Shown here one piece after another: positions 1-8,109 of a stretch of 64,000 nucleotides of DNA. This stretch comes from Bacteroidales bacterium (GTDB lineage: Bacteria > Bacteroidota > Bacteroidia > Bacteroidales > UBA12077): contig JAHOYT010000005.1 in assembly GCA_019038645.1 (NCBI GenBank), forward strand, positions 57,367-121,366, in the 5' to 3' direction. Both the position numbers and the translations under genes were made by a program. Below the pieces are notes generated by a model that saw nothing but the letters and a program-made list of their open reading frames with translations, was not told where the DNA came from and did no database searches. Every line of letters begins with the position of its first letter. Position 1 is the first letter of the stretch.

Positions 1-304
1 TAATATTTTTTTCATAAGAGTGCTTTGTTGTTTTTTAAATTATAGGTGCTAATGTAAAATTATATTTGAAGAAGAAAAATGGTTTTTAGCAGTTTTTAAT
101 TTTTTTTGAAAATAAAAATAAAATCGATTTTATAAATGCAAGATAATGAGGGATTAATTATTAAAATTATATAACAAAAAAGACTGTAAAAAGTTTATGT
201 CTTTAAACAGCCTCAAAAATTCAACATTTATTATGTGTGTTTTTAGGCCCTCGTCAAAGCAATGACTGTGTTTTATATAATCTGTTAATAAAACGATTTC
301 TTTA
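1..304. other. AT-rich intergenic region upstream of mutS, no gene supported
   Basis: Very AT-rich. A TATATTTG matching the Bacteroidota -7 consensus lies at 61-68 but no credible reading frame follows it. A weak inverted repeat around 172-215 (CTGT/ACAG arms) has an A-run on its left, which could act as a minus-strand terminator. An 81-codon minus-strand frame crosses the region into mutS but is judged spurious. Confidence 0.5.
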
Positions 305-334
305 TTGATAAGTACATGATTAATCTTAATTTTG
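305..334 (+). promoter_or_regulatory. mutS promoter (TTG -33, 19-nt spacer, TAATTTTG -7)
   Basis: TTG at 305-307, a 19-nt spacer, then TAATTTTG at 327-334, matching the Bacteroidota sigma-ABfr consensus TTG-N19-TAnnTTTG. Transcription would begin near 340, leaving a leader of about 25 nt before the TTG start codon at 366. Confidence 0.7.
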
Positions 335-365
335 TTGGGATAAGTATTATTAAAATTAATTTCAT

Positions 366-2984
366 TTGGCAGAAAAGAAAAAATACGCTGAAACTCCATT
401 GATGAAACAATATTATCAAATCAAGAGACAACATCCTGATGCGATTTTAATGTTCAGAGTAGGAGATTTTTACGAAACATTCGGCGAAGATGCTATTAAA
501 GCTGCTGAAATTCTTGGAATTACTTTAACTAAGAGAGCAAATGGTGCTGCATCTTTTGTTGAATTAGCAGGAGTTCCTTATCACGCTCTTGATACATATT
601 TGCCAAAGTTGGTCAGGGCGGGTCAAAGAGTTGCAATTTGTGAGCAACTTGAAGATCCTAAAAAAACTAAAAAAATAGTAAAACGAGGTGTTACAGAATT
701 AGTTACTCCAGGAGTTTCACTTAATGATAATGTGCTTGAAAACAGGGAAAATAATTTTCTGGCTTCTGTACATCTTGAAAAAAATGTAGCCGGCGTTGCA
801 TTTTTGGATATATCGACTGGTGAATTTTTAACTGCCGAGGGAAGTTTCGAATATATTGATAAACTATTAAATAGTTTTTTGCCAAAAGAAGTATTATTTG
901 AAAGAAGTAAACAACAACAGTTTAAAGAGTTATTTGGCGAAAATTTTTATACTTATAAATTAGATGATTGGGTTTTTACTGAAGATAATGCAAGAGATAA
1001 ATTGCTCAAACGATTTCAAACATCTTCATTAAAGGGATTTGGTGTTCAGAACTTGCAGTTTGGTATTATTGCTGCAGGATCAATTCTTCAGTATCTCGAG
1101 ATTACTGAACATAAAGAATTACAACACATTGCAGGATTATCAAGAATAGAAGAAGATAAATACGTTTGGCTTGATAAATTTACAATGCGAAATCTTGAAT
1201 TGTTCTTTTCGATAAATGAAGGTGCAAAAACACTTGTGGATGTTATCGACAGAACTATTTCTCCGATGGGCGCCAGATTATTAAAACGATGGGTAGCATT
1301 ACCATTAAAAGATATACAACCAATAAAAGAGCGACACGATGTTGTTGAATTTTTGCTGAAAAATGTTGATTTTAATGATCTGCTGAAAGAACATATTAAA
1401 GCAATAGGCGATCTTGAACGTATTATATCAAAAGTTGCTACCGGAAGAGTTAATCCACGCGAAGTTGTACAGTTAAAGCATGCATTAACTGCTATTGAAC
1501 CAATAAAAAATGCTTGTTTAAAATCCGGAAATGAAGCTATCCGGAAAATTGGAGATCAGTTAAATCCGTGTATTGAAATCAGAGACAGGATTAATAAGGA
1601 ATTATTTCCGGAGCCTCCGGCACTATTAAGAAAAGGAAACTATATTGCTGATGGAGTTTCTGAAGAGCTGGATGAATATAGAAAGCTCGCTTTTTCGGGT
1701 AAAGATTATCTTGTTCAGATACAACAACGTGAAATTGAAAGAACAGGAATCACTTCTTTGAAAATAAGTTTTAATAATGTTTTTGGTTATTACATTGAGG
1801 TTCGAAATACCCATAAAGATAAAGTTCCGGAGGAATGGATACGTAAACAAACCTTAGTAAGTGCCGAAAGATATATTACAGAGGAATTAAAAGAGTACGA
1901 GGTTAAAATTCTGGGAGCTGAAGAAAAAGCACTGGATCTTGAGCAGAAATTATTCAGTAAATTAATTTCTGAGCTTGAGGAGTATATCTCAATTGTTCAG
2001 TTAAATGCAGCACTTATTGCAAAATTAGATTGTTTATTATCCTTTGCTATTGTTTCAGTAGAAAACAAATATGTAAGACCAGAAATTAATGATTCAGATA
2101 TAATTGATATTAAGGACGGAAGACATCCGGTAATTGAAAAAATGTTGCCAATTGATGAATCCTATATTGCTAATGATGTTTATCTTGACAGCAATGAGCA
2201 GCAGATTATTGTAATCACAGGGCCAAATATGTCAGGGAAATCGGCAATGCTTCGTCAGACAGCATTAATTGTTTTATTAGCACAAACAGGATGTTTTGTT
2301 CCTGCATCAGAAGCAAAAATAGGTTTGGTTGATAAAGTTTTTACAAGAGTTGGAGCTTCAGATAATATTTCACTTGGCGAATCGACTTTTATGGTTGAAA
2401 TGCATGAAGCAGCAAGTATTTTAAATAACATTTCTCCTCGTAGTCTTATCCTTCTTGATGAAATCGGACGGGGAACAAGTACTTATGATGGTATTTCGAT
2501 TGCATGGGCAATGGCTGAATATATTCATGAGCATCCAAATGCAAAAGCTAAAACTCTGTTTGCAACTCATTATCATGAGTTAAATGAAATGGAAAAATCA
2601 TTTAACAGGATAAAAAACTACAATGTTTCCATTAAGGAACTAAATGATAAAGTAATTTTTCTCAGGAAGTTAAAACGTGGTGGGAGCGAACATAGCTTTG
2701 GAATTCATGTGGCACAAATGGCAGGAATGCCTAAAAGTGTTGTAAACAGGGCAAATGAAATTTTAAAGGATCTGGAAAAATCTGAGAATAAAGACTCGCT
2801 TGCAAAACCTGTTGGTGAAATTGCAGAACACAGAGAAGGGTTACAAACCACAATATTTCAGTTGGATGATCCTGTCTTAAAACAAATTCGGGATGAGATT
2901 AATAATCTCGATATAAATAATTTAACTCCGGTTGAAGCATTAAATAAGCTGAACGAGATTAAAAAACATATCGGGCTTACATAA
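366..2984 (+). CDS. mutS: DNA mismatch repair protein MutS
   Basis: MutS recognises mismatches and small loops and recruits MutL in an ATP-dependent way. The mismatch-wedge Phe-x-Glu motif is F35-Y36-E37 inside GDFYETF. The ABC-type ATPase has Walker A GPNMSGKS near residues 619-626 and Walker [17 protein letters not shown] near 694-709. The dimerisation and helix-turn-helix tail follows. The length of 872 residues is normal for the family. The start is TTG: the residues before the first ATG (at 402) include the conserved ETPLMKQY segment, and the promoter at 305-334 leaves room for a short leader. No hairpin terminator is visible between the stop and the tRNA promoter. Expected to act in the cytoplasm on newly replicated DNA. 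Confidence 0.97.
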   Translation: MAEKKKYAETPLMKQYYQIKRQHPDAILMFRVGDFYETFGEDAIKAAEILGITLTKRANGAASFVELAGVPYHALDTYLPKLVRAGQRVAICEQLEDPKKTKKIVKRGVTELVTPGVSLNDNVLENRENNFLASVHLEKNVAGVAFLDISTGEFLTAEGSFEYIDKLLNSFLPKEVLFERSKQQQFKELFGENFYTYKLDDWVFTEDNARDKLLKRFQTSSLKGFGVQNLQFGIIAAGSILQYLEITEHKELQHIAGLSRIEEDKYVWLDKFTMRNLELFFSINEGAKTLVDVIDRTISPMGARLLKRWVALPLKDIQPIKERHDVVEFLLKNVDFNDLLKEHIKAIGDLERIISKVATGRVNPREVVQLKHALTAIEPIKNACLKSGNEAIRKIGDQLNPCIEIRDRINKELFPEPPALLRKGNYIADGVSEELDEYRKLAFSGKDYLVQIQQREIERTGITSLKISFNNVFGYYIEVRNTHKDKVPEEWIRKQTLVSAERYITEELKEYEVKILGAEEKALDLEQKLFSKLISELEEYISIVQLNAALIAKLDCLLSFAIVSVENKYVRPEINDSDIIDIKDGRHPVIEKMLPIDESYIANDVYLDSNEQQIIVITGPNMSGKSAMLRQTALIVLLAQTGCFVPASEAKIGLVDKVFTRVGASDNISLGESTFMVEMHEAASILNNISPRSLILLDEIGRGTSTYDGISIAWAMAEYIHEHPNAKAKTLFATHYHELNEMEKSFNRIKNYNVSIKELNDKVIFLRKLKRGGSEHSFGIHVAQMAGMPKSVVNRANEILKDLEKSENKDSLAKPVGEIAEHREGLQTTIFQLDDPVLKQIRDEINNLDINNLTPVEALNKLNEIKKHIGLT

Positions 2985-3041
2985 ATCGTAAAAAACTTCA
3001 GGATTTTTTTATATTTATTTTTTAAGAACAAAAAAAATAAA

Positions 3042-3049
3042 TATATTTG
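3042..3049 (+). promoter_or_regulatory. tRNA operon promoter -7 element
   Basis: TATATTTG followed by C, a perfect TAnnTTTG, sits 11 nt before tRNA-Gly. The -33 position (about 3020-3022) is TTT rather than TTG. It should drive both tRNA genes, which are 16 nt apart and share one terminator. Confidence 0.75.
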
Positions 3050-3060
3050 CAACCGCTAAT

Positions 3061-3133
<73 letters not shown>

Positions 3134-3149
3134 CTTCTTTTTAGAAGAC

Positions 3150-3234
3150 GCCCAGGTGGCGGAATTGGTAGACGCGCTGGACTTAAAATCCAGTGACCAT
3201 TATGGTCGTGCGGGTTCAAGTCCCGCCCTGGGTA
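3150..3234 (+). tRNA. tRNA-Leu (anticodon UAA)
   Basis: Class II tRNA of 85 nt with a long variable arm. Acceptor GCCCAGG pairs with CCTGGGT (first pair G-U), the anticodon loop is CTTAAAA with UAA, the T-loop is GTTCAAGTC and the discriminator is A. No CCA is encoded. It lies directly upstream of the accessory-looking cluster starting at 3336. Confidence 0.96.
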
Positions 3235-3243
3235 CAGAAAGAG

Positions 3244-3269
3244 CCGATGAGAAATCATCGGTTTTTTTT
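3244..3269 (+). terminator. Rho-independent terminator after the tRNA pair
   Basis: CCGATGA (3244-3250), GAAA loop, TCATCGG (3255-3261), then eight T. The stem sequence recurs in the terminator at 5388-5417. Confidence 0.9.
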
Positions 3270-3335
3270 GTTATAAGTTTGGGTGTTAAAAGAATAGTAT
3301 TAATTTCACAAATTAGATAATTTAAACATGTGATT

Positions 3336-4094
3336 ATGAGAAAGTGTATCCTAACGATTTACTTATTATTTGCTTTTTTTCAATTCGAAAGTATAGCTCA
3401 AATTACGATACCTTCAAAAGCAGAAGTTGTTAATGTTACTTATGTTTTAGATCGGGATAGAGTATACATAAAATATGATATAATTAATGCTAAAAAATCT
3501 GATTTATTTGATATAAGTGTAAAGATATTTAATAGTAAAGGTGAAGAAATATTAAAGCCCAATATTAAAGGAAATGTAGAAACTGTTTCACCGGGAATAA
3601 AGAATAGTCTTGTTTGGTATCCAGGTAATTATTTAAAAGAAATTGACGATAATTTTGATATTGAAGTATATGCAGAGTTACTAAATCCTAAGATAATAAA
3701 ATCGTTAAAGAAATGGGATCCTTATATTTATTCAACATTATATCCGGGTTATGGTACTTTTAGAATGTCAAATAAAAAAATTCATTTAGCTAAGGGGTTG
3801 GTATCTTATGGCTTCGTTGGTGCTTCAGTATTTAACGGATTAAAGTCAAGAAGTTATTATGACGATTATTTAAGTTCGATGGATATTAATGAAAGAAATG
3901 AGTTCTATAAAAAATCGGATGATAAAAGGAAATTGGCTAATATTTATGCAATAAGTGCTGCCACAGTATGGCTGTTGGAATATGCAAATATATACCTGGC
4001 CAAAAACAAAGTTTTAAAAAGCAAGATGGAACTAGGAATGCAGATAGATAGTTTCTCAAATTTACCTATGGTATCACTTAATTTTAAACTTTAA
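3336..4094 (+). CDS. Secreted beta-sandwich protein with C-terminal hydrophobic region, function unknown
   Basis: A Sec signal peptide covers residues 1 to about 20, ending SIAQ. Residues ~22-110 form a beta-rich domain that resembles the N-terminal part of the protein at 7248-8099: both share a pattern of AYKI/KYDI, an AK dipeptide, a GNV turn, an NSLVWYP/NVIIWDV strand and FDI at the end. The C-terminal half begins with WDPYIYSTLYPGYGTF and has two hydrophobic stretches, reminiscent of small Bacteroidota envelope proteins. The frame can be extended to a GTG at 3330, but ATG 3336 gives the cleaner signal peptide. The lipoprotein gene starts 2 nt after the stop, so the two are probably co-transcribed. 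No enzyme motif is visible; the function is unknown. Confidence 0.75.
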   Translation: MRKCILTIYLLFAFFQFESIAQITIPSKAEVVNVTYVLDRDRVYIKYDIINAKKSDLFDISVKIFNSKGEEILKPNIKGNVETVSPGIKNSLVWYPGNYLKEIDDNFDIEVYAELLNPKIIKSLKKWDPYIYSTLYPGYGTFRMSNKKIHLAKGLVSYGFVGASVFNGLKSRSYYDDYLSSMDINERNEFYKKSDDKRKLANIYAISAATVWLLEYANIYLAKNKVLKSKMELGMQIDSFSNLPMVSLNFKL

Positions 4095-4096
4095 TT

Positions 4097-5260
4097 ATGA
4101 TAAATAGTAATACTAAAAGTAAACTAATAGTTCTCCTTTTTATTGTCTTTTCTTCATGTATAACCGAAGATATAGAAAGACAAATTTTAATAACAACCGG
4201 GGATGCTATTGAAATCCAAGTAACAAAAGCACGCTTACAGGGTCAAATTATTGATTTTGGTGAAGGAATAGATCAATATGGGCATTGTTGGTCAACAAAC
4301 CGGGTACCTACTATTATAAATGATAGAATTTCAATTATTGATCACAATACAAATGGAGAATTTATAAGCCGTATAGATAACTTGAATGAGAATACTCCGT
4401 ATTATTATAGATCTTATGCAAAAAGAGGGAGTAATGTAAATTACGGTGCAATAGAATCATTTAAAACACGCCCTTATGGTATACCAATAGTGGAATTAGG
4501 AGTTCTTGATGTTTCCTATGAAACCGTATCCGGATTTGTTAAGTTAGCTTACTTGGGTTATTATGAGCAAATTGAAGAGATAGGAGTTTGTTGGTCTGAA
4601 ATAACATTCCCAACTATAAAAGATAGCAAATTTAGTTTTGCTGAAGTTGATTCAATTGGTATTTATACTTTTGATATGACCAACCTTAAGGATGGTCAAC
4701 AATATTATTTAAGAGCATATGCAAAATATGATAAAGGAATTTATTATTCCAGGGGGGCAAGGCTGATATATACAAAAGAATTACGGACTCCGGAAATATT
4801 GATTAACTCTATTAAGGATATTTCAAATAGTTCATTTACTGTAAATGTAGAAATTATTGATTTTGGTGGAGATGATTCAATAGAAAGCTATGGTGTATGT
4901 TGGGGCGAAACGCAAAACCTCACAATTGAGAGTAATGTTGTTTATCTTGGCTCGACTTCTGTTCTTGAAAATCAGGACGTAATAATAAATGATTTGAATT
5001 CTCTTAAAAAATATTATGTTAAAGCTTTTGTAATAAACGACAAAGGGATTGGATACAGCAGTAGTGTTCCGGTTCAAACCAGTGGAAATGTTTTGGTTTC
5101 GAGTGGAATAATAGCATATTATACATTTAATGGAAGTAGTTTGGATTATTCTGATAACCAGAATCATGCAACAAATTATGGAGCAGAATTAACAGCTGAT
5201 AGATTTGGGAATCCAAATTCAGCTTACGATTTTGATGGTTTAGTGATTATATGCAATTAA
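4097..5260 (+). CDS. Repeat-containing surface lipoprotein, truncated in its LamG-like domain
   Basis: A lipoprotein signal peptide ends in the lipobox FSSC (Cys about residue 21), so the protein is probably anchored in the outer membrane. Three ~95-residue repeats follow, each with a GHCWS or GVCW core and a YYYRSYAK/YYLRAYAK/YYVKAFVI strand, in the style of Bacteroidota fibronectin-III-like repeats. A LamG/concanavalin-like domain then begins (IIAYYTFNG) but stops early at VIICN. Compared with the intact paralogue at 8110-10134, one base is missing after the codons for DGL, shifting the frame onto the TAA at 5258-5260. The remainder of the domain lies out of frame at 5251-5361. The protein may still be made without its C-terminal domain. 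Confidence 0.75.
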   Translation: MINSNTKSKLIVLLFIVFSSCITEDIERQILITTGDAIEIQVTKARLQGQIIDFGEGIDQYGHCWSTNRVPTIINDRISIIDHNTNGEFISRIDNLNENTPYYYRSYAKRGSNVNYGAIESFKTRPYGIPIVELGVLDVSYETVSGFVKLAYLGYYEQIEEIGVCWSEITFPTIKDSKFSFAEVDSIGIYTFDMTNLKDGQQYYLRAYAKYDKGIYYSRGARLIYTKELRTPEILINSIKDISNSSFTVNVEIIDFGGDDSIESYGVCWGETQNLTIESNVVYLGSTSVLENQDVIINDLNSLKKYYVKAFVINDKGIGYSSSVPVQTSGNVLVSSGIIAYYTFNGSSLDYSDNQNHATNYGAELTADRFGNPNSAYDFDGLVIICN

Positions 5261-5361
5261 CTAACACATTAGATGCTTCTGTTGATTTGAGAGTGTATGA
5301 CCGCGGATTAACCGAAGAGGAAATTCAACAATTATACCACGAAGGTGGTTGGGATGAATAA
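5251..5361 (+). pseudogene. Out-of-frame C-terminal remnant of the LamG-like domain
   Basis: The +1 frame reads MQLTNTLDAS directly joined to VDLRVYDRGLTEEEIQ and ends HEGGWDE, exactly the C-terminus of the 8110-10134 lipoprotein. About 155 residues present in that paralogue between DAS and DELRVY are missing, and the junction remains in frame. Combined with the single-base deletion near 5240, this is a decayed copy. It should be read as part of the gene starting at 4097. Confidence 0.85.
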
Positions 5362-5387
5362 TTTAATATAAAATAGTATTTAAGAAA

Positions 5388-5417
5388 AGAGCCGATGATT
5401 TTTCATCGGCTCTTTTT
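5388..5417 (+). terminator. Rho-independent terminator
   Basis: AGAGCCGATGA (5388-5398), TTTT loop, TCATCGGCTCT (5403-5413), followed by a T-run. An 11-bp stem that ends the transcript of the damaged lipoprotein; the core matches the tRNA terminator at 3244. Confidence 0.92.
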
Positions 5418-5482
5418 GTTTGGTAATTTTTGTTGAATTAAAGAATAATGTTAATTTCACAAAATAATTAATTGTATGATTT

Positions 5483-7246
5483 ATGAAGAAATTGATATTT
5501 ATCACATACCTTTTACTTTTCTCTATAATAATTTTTGGACAGCAAGTAATAGAAGGAAGAAGCGAACCAAAAAGATTTGATTTAGTTCCAGTTTATGAAA
5601 GGACCTTACCTCCCAATTTATATGTTGATTTAACTTTTATAGATGCTAATGAAAATGGAATTATTGAATCCGAAGAAACTGCAAATTTAATATTAAAAAT
5701 TACTAATAAAGGTAAAGGTCTTGCTCAAGGCCTAATTGTTAGTATTGATGATAATATTGATGATCCTTTTTTTACAATTCAAGACAAGAATGAAATATTG
5801 TTTATTCGTCCAAATGAAACCAAAGAAGTTACCGTAAATATAAAAGCGGGATTAAATGTAAAATCTGCAGAGCATAAATTAAAAATAAATGTAAAAGAAC
5901 ATTTTGGATACGATATGGATCCAGCTTTTTTAGTTGTAAATACTCTTGAATATCGCAAGTCAGAAATGAGTTTTTCAGGTCTAGAAATTGTTGATATAGG
6001 CGATGGGACTGGCGCAATTCAAGAAGATGGTTTGTTGCAGGCAGGTGAACAGGTAAAAACAAAAATTGTTATTCAAAATGTGGGGCAAAACATCGCACGA
6101 AAAGCACATTATAAAGTTAATACAACAGATGAAAATATTTATATTGAGGGTGGTGTTGGTGTTTTAGGTGATATTGGAATTGGTGAGATTAAAGAAATAT
6201 GGATAAAATTAAGTCCAAATAAGCGAGTAAATTATTCTGATAATTTGCCAATATATTTAAATCTATATGAGGAAAATGGTTATGGCAATTTAACGGACTT
6301 ACAATTACCTTTAAAATTGAATCAAAAACCACCTGAAACAAAAACATTTGAGATTAAAGTTGATGTCGAAAAATTTAAAAATCAAGTTGCTCAATTTGAA
6401 TATACGTCAAATAAGTTTAAAGCAAATATTGGGAATTTAACAAATATTAGACAGATTAACCGTTCGAAAACAAAAAGAGAAAATTCAGTCGCTGTTGTAA
6501 TAGGAGTTGAAAATTATGATAATTTACCACCTGCACCGTATGCATCCAATGATGCGGAAATTATTGAATCATATTTTAAAGATAAGCTGGGTATAAGTCA
6601 AGTTGTAACATATACTAATGAAGAAGTTAATGGATTTGCATTTGATGATATTTTTAATCCAGATTACGGGGAATTACAAAAATCGATATTGAAAGGTGAG
6701 ACAGATTTATTTGTGTTTTATTCCGGACACGGAATGCCGAGTAAAGATGGGAAAGATGTTTATCTATTTCCCTCAGATGGGAAGATTGAAAGGCTGCAAA
6801 CTCAAGGGTATAATGTGAATAAGCTGTATGAAAGTTTGAATAAATTAGAAGCGAAAAGTGTAACAGTATTTATGGATGCATGCTTTAGTGGATCATCAAG
6901 AAGCAGTCAGAATTTGGAAATATATAATTTGGTTTCTATGAAAGGTGTAAGAATAAATCCTAAGACTGAGCAACCATGGGTAAATAATAAAAACTTTACT
7001 GTATTTACCTCTTCAAGCTTGGATGAAACTTCATTAGGATTTGATACTTCGCAAACGGGATTATTTACGTATTATTTATGTGCTGGAATGCAAGGTGAAG
7101 CAGATTATAATAAGGATAGAAAGATAACTATGGGTGAGATTCAAGAATATGTAATTAAAAACGTTGTTGAGACTTCGAAAAAAATTAGAGGATTACAAAC
7201 TCCAGAGTTTCATGGTAATTTAAATCAAGTTCTAATTGAATATTAA
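5483..7246 (+). CDS. Secreted caspase-family (peptidase C14-like) protease with CARDB-like domains and EF-hand-like loops
   Basis: A signal peptide (about residues 1-19, ending FGQ) is followed by two beta-rich CARDB-like regions (~45-150 and ~155-280). The caspase p20-like domain runs from about 333 (SVAVVIGVENYDNLP) to 560. The catalytic dyad is visible as H416 in YSGHGMP and C467 in DACFSGSS. Two segments fit the 12-residue EF-hand loop: D54-N56-N58-G59-I60-E65 and D541-N543-D545-I548-E552. Calcium dependence is known for many metacaspases, so the loops are suggestive. ATG 5483 starts the gene; a TTAATTTCAC-like promoter copy lies upstream at about 5450. The next gene begins 1 nt after the stop. 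The substrate is unknown; action in the periplasm or at the surface is inferred from the signal peptide. Confidence 0.9.
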   Translation: MKKLIFITYLLLFSIIIFGQQVIEGRSEPKRFDLVPVYERTLPPNLYVDLTFIDANENGIIESEETANLILKITNKGKGLAQGLIVSIDDNIDDPFFTIQDKNEILFIRPNETKEVTVNIKAGLNVKSAEHKLKINVKEHFGYDMDPAFLVVNTLEYRKSEMSFSGLEIVDIGDGTGAIQEDGLLQAGEQVKTKIVIQNVGQNIARKAHYKVNTTDENIYIEGGVGVLGDIGIGEIKEIWIKLSPNKRVNYSDNLPIYLNLYEENGYGNLTDLQLPLKLNQKPPETKTFEIKVDVEKFKNQVAQFEYTSNKFKANIGNLTNIRQINRSKTKRENSVAVVIGVENYDNLPPAPYASNDAEIIESYFKDKLGISQVVTYTNEEVNGFAFDDIFNPDYGELQKSILKGETDLFVFYSGHGMPSKDGKDVYLFPSDGKIERLQTQGYNVNKLYESLNKLEAKSVTVFMDACFSGSSRSSQNLEIYNLVSMKGVRINPKTEQPWVNNKNFTVFTSSSLDETSLGFDTSQTGLFTYYLCAGMQGEADYNKDRKITMGEIQEYVIKNVVETSKKIRGLQTPEFHGNLNQVLIEY

Positions 7247-7247
7247 G

Positions 7248-8099
7248 ATGGTTAAAATAGTTTTTAGATACATATTTGTATTAATTGTTTTACTTCTATC
7301 AAAAGGTTTAATTTATTCACAATCAATTACGAATATTAATTCATCTAATGAAAATAATAGTATAGTAATAGCATATAAAATTTCGGGAGCAAAATTTAAT
7401 CAAAAATTTAATGTTTCGATATATTACAGTATTAATGATGGGGAGACTTTTATTGGTCCTTTAAAAGCTGTACGTGGAAATGTTGGTGAAGGTGTTTTAG
7501 GTGGTAATAACGTAATTATTTGGGATGTATTTAGTGAAATAAATATTCCTAAAGGAGATATAATTTTTGATATTAAAGTTAATGTTATTGAAGAAGAAAT
7601 TCAAAAGAAGTTTTATATTTTATATACCGGAAGTATTGATGCTCCCTTTGGTTTGTCAGTAGGGCAGTTTGGTAAAATCGGCTGGTATATTTCGGCAAGA
7701 ACTAGTATGATGATTAGTGAACCAACATATAGTTATGGTGGTGCAGGATGGAGTCCTAATTTTGAAGAGCCAAGTTATTACACTTTCAACAATTTAGAGA
7801 AAATCAGAAGATTCTCTCTAACAATAGGTGCAAACAAACAAATTAGCAGAAACTTTTTTATATCTGCAGGAATTGGATATGGATTGAAAGATTTAGTTTG
7901 GCAAATGAATATTTATTCGTATTCAAATGATGATTTAATTAATTCGGAGTATGTGAAAAATCCAGATTATTCATATAAAGGAATTGAGGCAGAAACAGGA
8001 CTTACTTATAGATTAAAAAATTTTTTAATAACTAGTGGTGTTTCAACTGTAAATTTTCAATATACCAATTTGTTAATTGGCTTAGGTTATAGTTTTTAA
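7248..8099 (+). CDS. Secreted beta-sandwich plus outer-membrane barrel-like protein, function unknown
   Basis: Signal peptide of about 25 residues ending IYSQ. Residues ~25-115 resemble the beta-sandwich of the 3336-4094 protein (AYKISGAKFNQKF, GNVGEG, NVIIWDVF, FDIKVNV). The C-terminal ~160 residues alternate polar and hydrophobic positions with many aromatic and glycine residues and end in a terminal Phe (LLIGLGYSF), as expected for an outer-membrane beta-barrel of about eight strands. The frame extends back to a TTG at 7236 inside the caspase gene, but ATG 7248, 1 nt after the caspase stop, is the sensible start and implies translational coupling. No known enzymatic motif. Confidence 0.75.
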   Translation: MVKIVFRYIFVLIVLLLSKGLIYSQSITNINSSNENNSIVIAYKISGAKFNQKFNVSIYYSINDGETFIGPLKAVRGNVGEGVLGGNNVIIWDVFSEINIPKGDIIFDIKVNVIEEEIQKKFYILYTGSIDAPFGLSVGQFGKIGWYISARTSMMISEPTYSYGGAGWSPNFEEPSYYTFNNLEKIRRFSLTIGANKQISRNFFISAGIGYGLKDLVWQMNIYSYSNDDLINSEYVKNPDYSYKGIEAETGLTYRLKNFLITSGVSTVNFQYTNLLIGLGYSF

Positions 8100-8109
8100 T
8101 ATTTTCCTT

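Noticed and set aside
154..399. 81-codon minus-strand frame across the mutS start
   Set aside because: Overlaps the mutS promoter and N-terminus on the opposite strand, has no recognisable domain and could easily arise in AT-rich DNA.
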